Notes: generated from the letters alone by a model not told the origin. A stretch of DNA of 64,000 bases from Trebouxia sp. TZW2008 (GCA_002118135.1 BDIU01000131.1:1-64000), one strand, 5' to 3'. Counted from the stretch's first letter, positions 11,301 to 23,241 are shown. Translations and numbers: made by a program.

Positions 11301-12539
11301 TATGCTCACATGGCTGACTGGCTTGCAAGTATTTGCAGCACGATTTGCAAGCACAAAGAGTCCAGAGCACAAGGTGGCAATACAAACAAGGATCATTGCA
11401 ACTCTTGAGAAGTTTGTGGTATTGCTTGATGATAACTGCAACAACATGCAACAGAAAGAAGCTGGGCAACCAAAAGGATGGAAGGTAGCTCGATAAGTAA
11501 TCATAATAAATGTGTACACTTTCCAGCACATGTGCTAGGTGTGTGTAGCCCAAGTCCTGTCCCGCCAGGCCGGCTTGTTCTGGGCGTCACAATAAGGACG
11601 GTTGTTCAACACGCAAAAGTCTGACAAAACGATCTGATTCCATATCTTCCTATTGACCCCGTGGGTTTGGAAGGTAGCTGGATATATGCATATGGACAGA
11701 GGAGCTCACCACTGAAAGCTGCAGCCACATACACAAGCACAAAGATGGTGAAGCCAAAGGAAGTGGCAATGGACAAGACCCTTGAGTTGTCCAGCAGACA
11801 GTCAGTGGGGGTTGCTGCAGGCACAACACACGATACAGTCAGTTGTGCTTTGCTCACACGTGAATGCCAGGAAGAGTCAACTTCACACAGAGGCCCAGAA
11901 ATGCCCGCATCTTGGCATGTGAGAGAATTGCAGCTGTAAAAAGGGTTGTGGTCGACTGATGGTCACAGTCTGCAAACGAGGCAATGAAAGCTGCTGTTAT
12001 ATGTGGCAAACAACAAAGCTGTTATCTGTCTTCAAATAGTTGCGCTTACCTCAAATCTGATTTCACTGGTGTGGAAGTGCAGCAAATATGCATTGATTGG
12101 TTCCTGATCAAGTTCCGTGCGCTTACAGTAAGAAGCACGATGCAGCAAGTGTCCTTGTATCAAGGTTTTGGTGTACCTGTGGTTCCTCCAGAAGAGCCTG
12201 TTGCTCCTGTTGTTCCACCTGAGGTATCTGTGGTGGAGCATCCAAAGACAATGGATCCAGTTGCTAGGTACAGGAACAAAAGGGTGCAGAGGTATTCAGT
12301 CCAAAGAGCCTGCAAGAACAAAACCCACCATCAGTAAAAATGCATTTAAAGTCTGAGAGGACACCAAGGTTTTGCCAGAGTCTTTGCAGAGTATCTGTGA
12401 ATACCTTCAAGAATGAGCCAGTGACTGGCTCAAAGAGCCTGAGCTTCTCCCTGAAGTATGGGATCCTGCCTTTCATTCTTGGCACAAAGCCACCTCCTTC
12501 GGTCCGAGCATTGACGTGGCCATTCGGTTGCGTCGGCAT
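8331..12539 (-). CDS. aquaporin (MIP family), PIP/AQP1-like water channel; 3' end unresolved
   Basis: Eight exons are proposed: 12405-12539, 12177-12309, 11710-11814, 10817-10944, 10003-10252, 9364-9497, 8813-8944 and 8331-8399. They give 362 aa before a further, unidentified terminal exon; all phases match. Both half-helix signatures are intact: SGGHINPAIS in exons 3/4 and CSINPARSFG across exons 5/6. TM1 is in exon 2 (YLCTLLFLYLATGSIVFG), followed by an unusual Gly/Thr-rich first extracellular loop. The selectivity-filter positions read Phe (GFTIF), His (VFICHLA), Cys (three before NPA) and Arg, the combination seen in orthodox water channels such as AQP1. A long charged C-terminal tail (exons 7-8) contains RRRDTAEEIGTIYE, possibly for trafficking or phosphorylation. 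Introns 4 and 5 contain decayed copies of the following exon. Water transport across a plasma or vacuolar membrane is inferred from the family. Confidence 0.88.
8440..8575 (-). repeat. SINE-like dispersed repeat, copy 1
   Basis: In minus orientation this shares the core GCCTGGCAAGATAGGACTTG and ...GGGCCACACAC...TAGCACATG with four other copies in the window. It appears 5'-truncated and ends in an AT-rich tail. It lies in aquaporin intron 7. Confidence 0.7.
9650..9745 (-). pseudogene. decayed copy of aquaporin exon 6 5' edge
   Basis: In intron 5, upstream of real exon 6, the minus strand reads SVVYGDLVQH, then a diverged stretch matching SVVYGDWVHH and the following TM segment of exon 6. Substitutions destroy the hydrophobic helix. 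It is in the same orientation as the real exon. Confidence 0.7.
10310..10372 (-). pseudogene. decayed copy of aquaporin exon 5 5' edge
   Basis: An acceptor-like CAG is followed by AHKAYFAAVK, stop, GCNRLL. This parallels THKAGFAAAKGGCNRLL at the start of real exon 5 (10252). The in-frame TGA shows it is not a usable exon. A third, weaker match lies near 10430-10465. Confidence 0.75.
11493..11626 (-). repeat. SINE-like dispersed repeat, copy 2
   Basis: Minus-oriented near-full-length copy in aquaporin intron 3. It starts with GTCAGACTTTTGCGTGTTGA and carries the core GCCTGGCGGGACAGGACTTG and the palindromic TAGCACATGTGCTGG. The tail is ATTTATTATG. Confidence 0.75.
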
Positions 12540-13437
12540 GCTGAAATAGTGTCAGACCTGTGCTCCCCCTGCTACATCACGACCCTGTTGGCTGTGTGCG
12601 TAGTAATTGTGAGTTGCCTGCTTCCGCTGTATGCAGAACTGCGATGAAGAGACGAACAAAAATAGATGCGCGAATGACCTTGCAATATTGCACGGCAAGC
12701 ATAAAGCATTGAATAACGCAGCTCGAATCTAGATGGTCAAGACTGTATCCCAATCAGATTGCTGACTCAGTCAAGATCAAGTCGAGGCGGAACCAACAGA
12801 CGCTCACCTGTGTGTCTCACTCGACCTCGCCGAGCTTAGCGATTGTTGCTGCGGCCAACTCCAGTCTACCTATCAAGCACGCTCAGCCAGGTCAAGTGCG
12901 TTGTGCGTCCGGCACGACTTTGGTCAAAGATGTCCAGGTGGACAAGCCACCGCTGCCGAAGCCACGTGACTACACAAGCTGGAAATTCCACCTCTGAAGT
13001 TGGCCACTGAAACCATCTGAAATTAAATTTGTTGCAAGGGTCTCCAGCAGCATGTACTACCTAGCAGCGCCTTGTTGGCGAATTAAACCAAGCAGCATCG
13101 CCAAACGAAGCGTGAGTGCACTGCAAGCACCCTTTGCAGCATTAGGACAATCATTACCCATTAATTTTAACAATGCAAACTGAATGATTGCATTGAAGTG
13201 CATTTACCTGTACTCACTTCGTTGGCCAATTGAACCACAGCAACAAGGAACAGATACTACGTGCTACCAAGCTGTCCTGCACTGTCTCTCGTCAGCTGTG
13301 AGCCGCACAAATGGGGCAATGTCTTGAGCGTTTGGAGCACAGGTGTGCAGTTTGGGTTCAGAGTAGATGCTCAACAAGTCCTATGAGATTGTCTGACACT
13401 TGTCCCAGAGAAGATCAGGCTGGCTTCTTGGCGTGCC
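12540..13437. other. intergenic between NAD+ synthetase 3' end and aquaporin 5' end
   Basis: Both flanking genes are on the minus strand, so this 0.9 kb should contain the 3' UTR of the synthetase and the promoter of the aquaporin. A 61-codon plus-strand frame at 12812-12997 begins with GTG and has no recognisable features. Confidence 0.4.
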
Positions 13438-16400
13438 TTAGTTTACTGAGTGTACTCCCTCCTTGTAGCTGTCATGATGATCACCTCTTGCATCGTGCCC
13501 CTTGCTTTCGCTCTTGTCAGTTGCACCAGCCTCAAGGTTTTCAGCAATCTCATCAATCCTCTTGAACTGCCAAGGCCACCGGTAGTTGTACAGGAATTGA
13601 CGGTGGTCAAAGCGGTGGTCGTCTGGGGAGTAATTTTCTGCATGGTATGCTGGCGTCAGGGTGGTTGCCTTGTGCCTGTTCATGGAATAGTACCTGCAGC
13701 CAAAAAACCCATCTTGACTTACCTGAAGGCACATTGCTGCTACGACGTCTGCATGGGCTCAGATGTTCACATGCATATTGCAAAGCAGTCAGCAAGGACG
13801 CCATGAATTGCTTATGTGCTACGCAGCTCACAGGATCTGAGCATGCCTGAGCAAATTCATGTTTGTAAAGCTCCTGGCCAAAAGGGTGTTCTGGTGATGA
13901 CAATTAGACATTAAGGCTAAAAAGAGTGTGCTGACTGTATTTGCACATCTGACTTTTATTGCAGCAGTCTTGGCATTCGCAGGGGTGCTGTTGTGCAAAT
14001 TCCCACCAAGTGCATAAGCAATGCAGAGACAAAATGGCAGTAGTTGCTTCTTGTTGCCCATTTTGGAAACAACAGAGGGCAAGAGCACTGCAGCATGACT
14101 GCAATTCAAGCATGTTGGCAGCTTCACAAACCTGAAGAAGTCCTTGACTCTCTTGGCAATGACATGGGGCGGGTACTTGCCCTTCCAGGTGACTAACAGG
14201 CTTCTGAACATGCTGACTGGACCACAGTTGCTGACCTTCCTCAGTTTGCCATAGATGCTGAGCTCCTGCAAGCAATTGCAACAGCAATGTCACAACATGC
14301 CAAGCACACTAGCATTTGATTTTGCGTGGTGCAATGCTCGATCAAGACAGTAAGCTTCAGAGCAACCATCAAAGCAACTGTGAGACGCTGAGGTGCATTG
14401 CATGCTTCGAGACCTAAGCTTTGTTCATGTTGTACGGCTGTCACTGTTGTGGCCACTGCTGGTGCTGCTGCTGCTGTGATTGCTGTGTTTGCTGCTGCTC
14501 CTGCTGCCATTGCTAATACTGCTCATTCAGCCCTGTGCTATGTGTCACATCAAAAGCTCCCATGACATTGCATCAAGGCACAGACTATGGTTTCTCTTCT
14601 CTTTCTGCTCCAAATCGCTGTGTTATTACAATCCCAAGCTCCCATTGATTAAACACCTTGATTGCTGCCTCATGGGCAGGGTTGTACAGACCGATGACCC
14701 TCAAATATCTGGCCCATGAGCAGAGCCTTCAGCAATAAGGCTGGCTAGCAGACAAACAGGCAGTTAAACACAAAATGCACAGGTTTCAGATGCAGATGAT
14801 GACAGAGAAGCATCAAGGGAAGGGGGTTTCAGGCGTACATCATACGTCATGCCCATGTCCTGCTCATCTGTCTGTGCCTCTTCGCCTTCTCTGATAGGTT
14901 CCAGCTCAGCGCTGGGAGGTGCAGCCACAACACTCCTGAGCTCTGAGTAGCCGAGGTTGTCAGCAGCCCAGTACAGGAACCTCCTGATGTCAGTTTTACT
15001 TATGCCCCCTGTGAAGGCAGAAGCAACGTTGTTGAATGCTTGCTACTTGCCGTAGTGCTGAAAGACATTGCAATGCCCAAAGCGCACAGCAATGCATAGT
15101 TGTGTCTACCTGCTTCTGCCAGCTGTGCATTTCAAGACACTGTGCATGCGTCAAAGTGTGTTGATGCCATCTCTACAGATACTTCACCAGCACTACTCAG
15201 CTGGTGGATGCCTCCATAGCTTTCAGTGCGCATCAAACATGCAGATTGAATTGCCAGCGCCATGCATACGGTCTCAGCATATTTGATCGCGTCCTGTGAC
15301 AGAGATGACAAAGAACTGCACGCTTCAGCTACTGCACCGTGTGCATCGCAAGTTATAGTTTGCTATGTGAAGACTTCTCTACTGGTCACATGCTACTAAC
15401 ATAATACCGCAGGGCAAGCACAATAGTGAGTGAAAGGCAAGTACTGGATTTATGCCACCTCGTAGCATGCCTACCAATGGGGTTGACATCAGCGCTGCTG
15501 CAGTCGTACTTGGTGAGGTAGCCTCTGAGGCCCTCATCCACATTGGCACTGCCAAGAACCAGCAGGAACCCGCTCCTGCATCAGCGTGCCTGTCTGAAAG
15601 AGGTTTTAAGCATGCCTGAGTGCAGGTATTCCCAGACTAGGGTTAGACTGATCCTACACTAGAATGCACCATTGAAGCAGCTAAGGATCAGCAGAAAGTT
15701 GCTCGTGCAGCAGCATACCTCTCAGACAAAAATACAAGGACAGTGGCCAGATCAAGGGCAAACTGATCAATGCTACCAGAGTGACAGACAAGTCCCTGCC
15801 CTTAGGCATCATGACATGTGCGTCAACAACTTTTACAAGGCCTGATGCGTCGAGCTTGCAATTGCTGACCTCTCGCGCACCCAGGGCATGAGCTGAGCCA
15901 GCAGGAAGGCCAGCACCATACGCAGCCGTGCCTGGATGTTCTGCAACGCCAGATTCTCAGCATTGCTCCCTCCATCCGCCTGCACATGCGCTCTGTTTGT
16001 TTTGTGTTGTTCTTTGTGCTGTGTTGCACCTGTAGTCAATGAGCTGCAGCGTCAGCTTCTCTGCATTGCTTCCTCCATCCACCTGCAGACAAGTTTTGCA
16101 GTACGGCAGATTTGGCATGGCGTGTACAGTTTGCAGGGCCGTGTTTCTCATCCCTGCAGTTTGACTGTTTCTGTGTGTTTGACTTGTGCACGCTGGGCAG
16201 ACTTTACACAGCATTGCGTTGATCTGTCCGTGCGTCGATGACCAAACCGTGCATTGATGCATGAGGCAACAATCACATAGACCTCACGACTGGAGGACAC
16301 TCTTTTACAGGGCTTAGTGCTGTGCAGCTCAACACAAGCAAAAGTCCCTGTCTGAATCTTGGCGTTCTACCTGATACGCTCAAAAAGCTTTGCCATGGTA

Positions 16401-19400
16401 TGAATCACCATGTCAAGTTTGACATGCAGGTGATGTGCGGCGATCTGTTTGGCTAGGTTCCTGGCTTGGGAATTGATTGCAGAGCGTGACTCTACATCTT
16501 GTTCGCAGGCTTTGATGCACTGCTGCAGGATTTAAATACAGCCATTTTGCATCCACATAGGTCTTACCCTGAATCTTGGTGTTCTGCCAGTGATCATCTC
16601 AAAAAGCTTTGCCATGGCATCAATCACGATGTCAACTTTGACATCCAAATGATCCGCACCAATCTGTTTAGCCAGATTCTTGGCCCTGTTCTTGGTTTCG
16701 GAGCCGCTGTTGACTGTTCCCATGTAGACAGTGGTGAAGATGCGGTTGGCCAGCTCTTGAGCTGTGCCAATCTTCTCGCCTTCCTTGTATTGTCCAACTC
16801 TGCAGTCAGCAATTGCAACAGTGATCTGTTCCAACTCAGCTCGAAGATCTTTTGCCGTAGCTGCCATCACAAGGTCACCATTGACGTCCAGATGATCTGC
16901 ACTAATTTGCTTAGCGAGATCATTGCCTCAGTTGTTGATGCCAGGGCTGCTGTTGTCTATTTCCATGTAGACAGTGGTGAAGATGTGGTTGGCCAGGTCT
17001 TGAGCTGGGCCAATCTTCTCTCCTTCTTTGTACTGTTCGACTCTGCAGCAAGTAGTTCCACCAGTAGTTCCACCAGTAATTTGCTGATGATCAGCTCAAG
17101 AGCTCGTTCATGGCGTCCATCACAATAACAACCTTGACATCCAGATGATTTCGGCCTGACCATCATGCAAAAGCTTTAATTAGCGCGTTTTCTGCAAGTT
17201 TGCAAGTTTGTGCATGTTTTGCAGCAGCCTTTTGCAAACATGCATGCAGGCATGATCAGCACACCTTCTGGCATCAGCCTGGTACAGTCATGCTTTCATG
17301 AGGCAATCCCAAGCATGACTCCAGAACGCACAAGTATCACATGGCCCACCTTCTGGCGTCAGCTTCCACCAATTTATCTCCAGCGTCCACAGCCTTAGTC
17401 ACCAGCTGAGTCATGCAGCCCACAATGGCAGCTGTGGCACTGCTGTCAGCACCGCCGCTAAGAGGCAGCATGTAACCTGACGCTCCTGACCTCCTCAGAT
17501 AGTCCCACAGCCAACAAGCAGGCCCTGCATGCGAGCTCAAACCTGCTGTGATCCCTACTCTAGGAACTCATTTGCTAAGCTTTTTGTTTGTATACCACGC
17601 TGCTGTCAGCACCGCCGCTAAGAGGCAGCATGTAGCCAGAGGCACCAGATCTCCTCAAACAACCCCACAACCAACAGGCAGGCCCTGCATAAATGCACAG
17701 ACTTGATTCAGGGACTGTTGCCCCTCTGCAATAGTTGATTCAAAATTCCAGCCTGGGAACACGCTGGAGAATGATACAAGCTTGCTGCCAATGGATCTGA
17801 GAATTGAAACGAAATGCAACGTATGAAAGGCAATGCATTGGACCGGACGAGCACGTGATTGCCCCGGTTATGCATCATATTCAGCAAACTTCTGAGATAC
17901 TGATGAGAGCCAGTGCATTCTTCACACAGCATGCATTTGCATCAAATTCTACCCAGAGCACTTTCTTCGTCTGGCTAATGGACAGCTGACCAAAGTTGAT
18001 GTCTTGCCTAGAGTCCTCTTTGACATCAGGTGGAAATGAGTTCTTACCCAGAGCAATTTCCTCTTCAGGGTCATGATATCGGATCTCAATTGGCTGGTTG
18101 GGCAGCTTTTCTGTGTCTTTGGGTAAACATGCCGCCCAGTCAATGTAGACGGTGGGCATGCGCTCTGCCTTGCTTGCCTGTTCTTGCAGGCTGCTGATCA
18201 CTCCTGCAGTACACATAAATCTGCTTTGATATTAATTTCACTGTTTCTTTCAGCCGTGTTTCTGGGGTTAAGCATGCGGCCCAGTCAATGTAGATGTTGG
18301 GCATGTGTTCAGCCTTGCTTGCCTGCTCTTGAAGGCTGCTGATCACTCCTGCAATACAAATGCATGTGTCTCAGGCTGCAACAGGGAACAAAAAGGTTGG
18401 CAGCACAGTAACAATTTTGTCTTGGCATGTGCTCTGCCTTGCTTGTCTCTCAGCTGACAATAGTGACTCCTGCATCACATAGGGACCTTCTTCAGTGATA
18501 GCTACCAGCAAAGCCTGTGTGTCTTCTGAGCATCTGTGTTTTTGGGCAAGTACGCCGCCCAGTCAGACTACAGTGCAGACATGTGCTCTGCCTGGCTTGC
18601 ATGTTCTTGAAGGCTGCTGTTGACGCCTACAATGAGCAGATAAATTGCTTTTGAGGGACTAGGGAGAAGGAGTTGCAGACTGTCAGGACATTCAACATGC
18701 GTGTATGCTGCTTTTCTCATGAATGTGGGCAATATTACCGCAGGCTCTGAGCATATGCTCTGCCTTGCTTGCGGTTTCTTGAAGGCTGCTGATGATTCCT
18801 GCAGTACACATGCATCCCCTTGAGGGCAAGAAAGGGCATCAGTACTGTCAGCGTAAACAGTGGGCATCCCTTTGATGGCAGCTGCCGGCACTGTCATTGT
18901 ACTTTCAGTATGTGTCCTTGGGTAAGCACGCTGTGCATTCACTGTAGACAATGGGCTTGCTTGCTCAGGGATGCTGCTGATGTCTCCTGCAGTCACCATG
19001 CGCAGGGAGGAGGGGAGGGGGGGGAGAGGACAACTTCTAACATCAGGCTGGTTTATTGCACATTCGCAGACAGCAGTTGACTCAAGAGCTGGCAGGCCGC
19101 ACAAGGCAACATGCAGAAATGTTGCAAATGCAGCTGTCTTCAAGTGTACTTGCGCAGAGCTACTCAAATGCAAACCTGTTGGGCACAATAGTGCCCAGAT
19201 GCAGTCCTACAATGCACAATACCGATGAGGCGCACAAGACCACAAATCAACCACCCTATAAGCTAAGTGTAGCTGTCATGTTTGATGTGCTTTCACATTC
19301 TTGGAGCACAATAAACAATCAGTGCTCAATACTGGAACAGCGACTGCATCTTTGGGCATACCTCTATATCGCACAACCTCGTCCAAGTCCACAGTGGCAG

Positions 19401-22400
19401 TCACAACCTCCACCTCATTCACGCTGAACTGTGAACCCTGCAAGCAACATCACACACAATCAGCAGTGAGAAGCTCTGTTGCATACAAATTCAAGGTCCA
19501 GGATGAAGATTCTTACAGCTTCCCAATTGACGCCTCTTGCTTTCAATTACACAGAACTTGAAACCCTGCAACAGGCATCAACTTTTGCTTCAAAGGGGCA
19601 ACATACACATGATTGACATTGAACTCAGGACCCTGCAAGGGACATCAGCATTGTTGAAGCAAGAGCCAGCTCGTGTACAGTGGACTGAGATTCCTCAAAC
19701 AGGCATCATGAAGCAATATCCAGGACTGATCATGTTGGCATTCTTGATAAGCACTTATGATTGCCGTAATTTTCTCAAGACTTGGTGGACCTGACACAGA
19801 TGATCAGAAATTTTGGGCCAGATATACGTTGAGAATCTAGTACTGGAGTCTCATGGTCAAGTAAGGATAGTATGCATTGAATGCAATACACTCAGATTTT
19901 GCAATTGCATCAGACAGCTTGACGATGGCCCTGACCTGGTTATTAACTTGCTCCGCCAGACTGTGTGGCCACACTAGCAAACCCAAAAAAAAGATGGTGA
20001 GACTGCAATCAGCTTGCACACTCCATACCTGAGCAAGAAATTCGCCATTGGACGCAATACACGCGCAGCCGTCGTAATACAGCCTGTTGCCATCACAACC
20101 TTGCTGATTGGCATACATGTATACGCCGCCGCATTTCCTTGTGGCACCTCGCATCAAGTCCAGCCGTTGATCTAGCTTGCGCAGCTGCAGGCAGAAACAA
20201 AGAGTGATTGTTCAGTGTTATTTGTCAATTGTCCGATGGTGAATCTGTGTTTCTTTTCACATTACATCTGTGCAGCTGCAATCAGAGCAGCAGCGAAGTC
20301 AGCATGTATGGTTGAGGAGTTGCACTCAAGTACTTGCTGAGAGGTGCAAATTCCTGTTGAAAGGTCAACATGACAAGAATGTGTTTGCTTACGTGTTTTT
20401 GGCATTCAGCGCGGCTATTGGGCTATTGCTGAGTTTGCAGGTTTCAGTGAGATACAACTTGATTTGTATGTGGTTGCTCGCTACATTTGCTATGACCTTT
20501 TGCGCTTGCTTCATCATTGTGGTAAATGTGGTTGCTCCAATTATGCAGGAAGAGCAGTCAGAGGAAGGCCAAGGGACATGCCAAGCGTTTGAGAGATGAA
20601 GAGAGGTCATTGAAATGATCACTGTGTTGATGCTGAGCTGTGCGTGGCGCATATGAATCTGCGTGACAGATGCAGTGACACAAAAATCCAGTTTCAGGCG
20701 TCAACTACCTGGTGATGACTTCCACTGCCATTTGAGAAGACCTCAATCCCACTCAAGGCCAAGAAGATGTGTGGTGCGGCTGGCGTGAACAGCTCTTCAC
20801 ATGTCTCAGGCGCCAAAGCCAGATCTCTGCAGTTGTAACAATTCCAGGGTCTTCACAAGCTGCAGCGTGCACTCAAGCATATTACATTTGCTAATGCAGA
20901 GTCGTCACAGACTGCAAGTTCAGAGTTGTGTGCAAAGCCCCTAACCCCAAGACATTGCGACAGGCATAGCAGAAGAAGATCAGGAACTGTGCACAGCATC
21001 TCAGGCAACGACACCAGATACCTGCAGTTGCTGTAGACAGCAACTTCAGCTCAGGCGTAGGGTGCCCACTCAATAATTGCCAGTTGCAGTTACCTGAATA
21101 TGAGAGCTCCATCTCCAAAGGGCACTGAGCGCTGGCCAGTGAGGTCAGCAATAGCCGTCATAAGCATGTGGTCCTCCACGTACCTCAGCCGCTTCCAGGT
21201 CTTGAAGTACCGGCTCTCCCTACGTCATGCAACAAAGTGATAAATTGCGCTGTCAGCGCCGAATCTGGACGCGTGCCAATCTCAAAAGATCATTCATCAT
21301 AGTGAAACCAGCAAAAGTGGTAATGACAGCAATTTTGACAAAAAAGCAGAAGTCAGACTGACAGCAATGGCAGTGATGATATAATATAGACTCTAGCAGA
21401 GATGCTGGGCATGAGCGGTCGAGCTCTTGCTGTGCCTTGAGGTTCATGCAGTTTTTTTGTGCCTTGTGTGCAGCACGCTTGCCTGTAGTTGCCATCATCT
21501 GCCATGGAGAGCTTGGGCCTGATGAACAGGATCTTGCGATTCAGCAGGAACACCCGGCAGTTGAACCGCACTCCCCTACACATATATTTTACAGCTTGAA
21601 CAACTGAAGAAAGAGAAGAATGCTTTGGTGCATGCTTTCATGCTTACCAGCATATACTGAAACATGCATACATCTTGGGTGCTTTAGAGTGCATGTCTTG
21701 CTGCTACTAAAACTTCTGCCAGAATCCAGTGTCTTGCGCAATGTAGACACTCTTATTGTGAGCACCCGATAAGGTGCAGACGGCATGCTGGGTGTTAACA
21801 GCTGCAGGATCTCCAATGCAACTTTAGTTGTCTTACTGATGTTGTTCTGATTTGCAAGAACAAAAGCTTCAAATGTACATGTCACATGTCCTGGGCCATG
21901 ATTGCATGTGTCAGACCCTCATGTAACGATATGACCACACTAACATGCATGTGTGCACAGTATGTACCTATGTATGACTGGCATCCCAATATCACAGATG
22001 ATGTCATCTGTGAGGTCAGTCCTTAGCAGCTCTGCACAACAAGCATGACTGTTGTCAGCGTGTTGCCCAGATCAGCTGCTTGTTATTCACTGCTTCTGTA
22101 TTCACCCTTCAGAAGCGAGTCACAAGGCAAACACTGCTTGTAGTACTGGGGAAAGTACACATCATACTGCGCCTCCAAGGCAACCACTGCTTGTTGTCAG
22201 CTTGATGCCCAAATTAGGTAACTGTCAGTCGCTGCTTCTGTGTGCACCTTTCAGACGTGAGTCACAAGGTAAGAAATGCGTGTTGTACTTGGGAGAGTAA
22301 ACATCATAGTGCGTCTCCAAGGCAGACTTTGCTTGTTGTACAGTAACTTCTCTTTGTAAGGACACTCATCGTGTGGTCACTCTTGCTATAAGCACAATGT

Positions 22401-23241
22401 CATCGAGAATCAATACTGTACTCTAACTGCAATGACACCTCTCAGTAAGGACAGTTTGGTATAAGGACAATTTTGTTGATACCCAAAACAGTTATTATCA
22501 CGAGAAGTGATTGTACTTGCAAGTTGACACAGCTCATGCTGTTGCAGAGAGAAGAGAGAAGCAGGAACACCGCAAGACTGCACCTGATATGCATTCCCAG
22601 CAGTGCTCTACAGTGTCCAACTCCTGGAAATGATCCTCACACCCGTACCCTGGCAATTCCAATTCTGGCCCTACCTGTACAGATACAGTGGACTGCATGC
22701 CTGGTTAGTTGTGAATCGCATGCCTACTTAGGCTCTGTGGTCTATGCAGTGGTTTGTATCAGAATGCAGCACAGTTGAGAGTAATAGTTGCCAGCATGGC
22801 AGAGTTGTATAGCTTTGTATTGATGCAGCAGCACAAGCGAATACAGCATGGCTGCAAAGAAAATGGTAAGGAAGCGGATGGAACGTGCCTAAGCTTGTGG
22901 GCAAGATGCAAGAAAGCTCCTGAAATTCTGACATGCAGTGGCAGCAGCAACAGTGTATTGCATGCATACAGGTTGAGGATAGCACAGGACCAAACTGGTT
23001 GGAGACAGTTGATTGCTCCAGTATGTATCTAGCTGGGCCTGCTAACCCTGTCTAACAAACATGTTAAACGAATGAACTGAATGAAAGAATGCATACAGAG
23101 TCTGAGATAGGTTACCCTGTATGTGGCGCCTCTATCCTTTGCAATTTGAATTGACTCCTTCACACGACGCAGATTGCCCTCAAAGTCCATGGCCCACTGG
23201 TCAAGATTGCAAGTGGCCAGTGTGATCAGACGGTGGGACAT
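13438..23241 (-). CDS. glutamine-dependent NAD+ synthetase (EC 6.3.5.1)
   Basis: Sixteen exons are proposed: 23116-23241, 22584-22674, 21968-22031, 21483-21575, 21094-21219, 20709-20826, 20029-20184, 19362-19437, 18048-18203, 17350-17524, 16568-16799, 15870-15979, 15475-15575, 14839-15008, 14132-14265 and 13438-13693 (2184 nt, 727 aa). This is the usual length for eukaryotic NAD synthetase. The N-terminal nitrilase-type glutaminase domain has its Glu ([15 protein letters not shown]), Lys ([13 protein letters not shown]) and nucleophile Cys ([10 protein letters not shown]). Further motifs are SGSHHQ and [15 protein letters not shown]. The C-terminal ATP-pyrophosphatase domain has the P-loop [10 protein letters not shown], then [36 protein letters not shown] and CGPVSMF. 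The enzyme amidates nicotinic acid adenine dinucleotide with glutamine ammonia in the cytosol. Intron 4 uses a GC donor (AG|GCAAGC). Several introns are filled with decayed exon-edge copies. It is divergent from the GH43 gene. Confidence 0.95.
16040..16088 (-). pseudogene. copy of NAD+ synthetase exon 12 5' edge
   Basis: An acceptor CAG is followed by [16 protein letters not shown], duplicating [16 protein letters not shown] at the start of real exon 12 (15979), about 105 bp upstream in the same orientation. It retains an intact acceptor and opening frame, so it is a plausible cryptic splice site. Confidence 0.8.
16325..16490 (-). pseudogene. copy of NAD+ synthetase exon 11 3' edge
   Basis: Downstream of exon 11 the minus strand reads [20 protein letters not shown] and then a frame broken near FERIR. 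This matches [20 protein letters not shown] and FEMITGR of the exon's 3' half. Confidence 0.8.
16862..17165 (-). pseudogene. copies of NAD+ synthetase exon 11 (5' side)
   Basis: Upstream of exon 11, a nearly full copy reads [18 protein letters not shown], then [14 protein letters not shown], then a stop. A shorter, more decayed unit follows at 17060-17165. The real exon reads [19 protein letters not shown]. The copies contain stops and indels. Confidence 0.8.
17575..17695 (-). pseudogene. copy of NAD+ synthetase exon 10 5' edge, including the P-loop
   Basis: CAG is followed by [19 protein letters not shown] and then [10 protein letters not shown], duplicating the first 29 residues of exon 10 (start 17524). 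It diverges immediately after the P-loop. The copy keeps the acceptor and an open frame up to its break. Confidence 0.85.
18240..18995 (-). pseudogene. tandem array of five decayed copies of NAD+ synthetase exon 9 5' edge
   Basis: Real exon 9 starts at 18203 with [17 protein letters not shown]. Upstream copies start near 18348 ([16 protein letters not shown], then IYIDWAACL), 18472 (SKAEHMP, with a stop), 18627 ([13 protein letters not shown]), 18800 ([14 protein letters not shown]) and 18990 ([11 protein letters not shown]). Spacing is about 120-190 bp. Each has an acceptor-like CAG or TAG at its edge, and decay generally increases with distance. Confidence 0.88.
19500..19640 (-). pseudogene. 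two decayed copies of NAD+ synthetase exon 8 5' edge
   Basis: Real exon 8 begins at 19437 with CAG|GGTTCACAGTTCAG (GSQFSVNE). Short copies begin at 19565 (CAG|GGTTTCAAGTTCTG) and 19632 (CAG|GGTCCTGAGTTCAA). Only the first 8 to 10 codons are still recognisable. Confidence 0.6.
20965..21021 (-). pseudogene. decayed copy of NAD+ synthetase exon 6 5' edge
   Basis: CTGCAG followed by GTATCTGGTGTCGTTGCCTG parallels CTGCAG followed by AGATCTGGCTTTGGCGCCTG at exon 6 (start 20826). Similarity fades after about 35 bases. Confidence 0.55.
22055..22345. repeat. tandem duplication inside NAD+ synthetase intron 2
   Basis: Two diverged units of about 140 bp are present, beginning TGTTGTCAGCGTGTTGCCCA and TGTTGTCAGCTTGATGCCCA. 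Each contains CTGCTTCTGT, GAGTCACAAGG and ACATCATA. No exon-derived sequence was recognised in them, so this array is purely intronic. Confidence 0.75.

Noticed and set aside
16499..17128. A 209-codon plus-strand frame
   Set aside because: It is antisense to NAD+ synthetase exon 11 and its copies.
20270..20599. A 109-codon plus-strand frame with two hydrophobic spans inside NAD+ synthetase intron 6, suggestive of a nested gene
   Set aside because: It opens with GTG and has no ATG until about codon 67; there is no family resemblance, so a chance frame is more likely.
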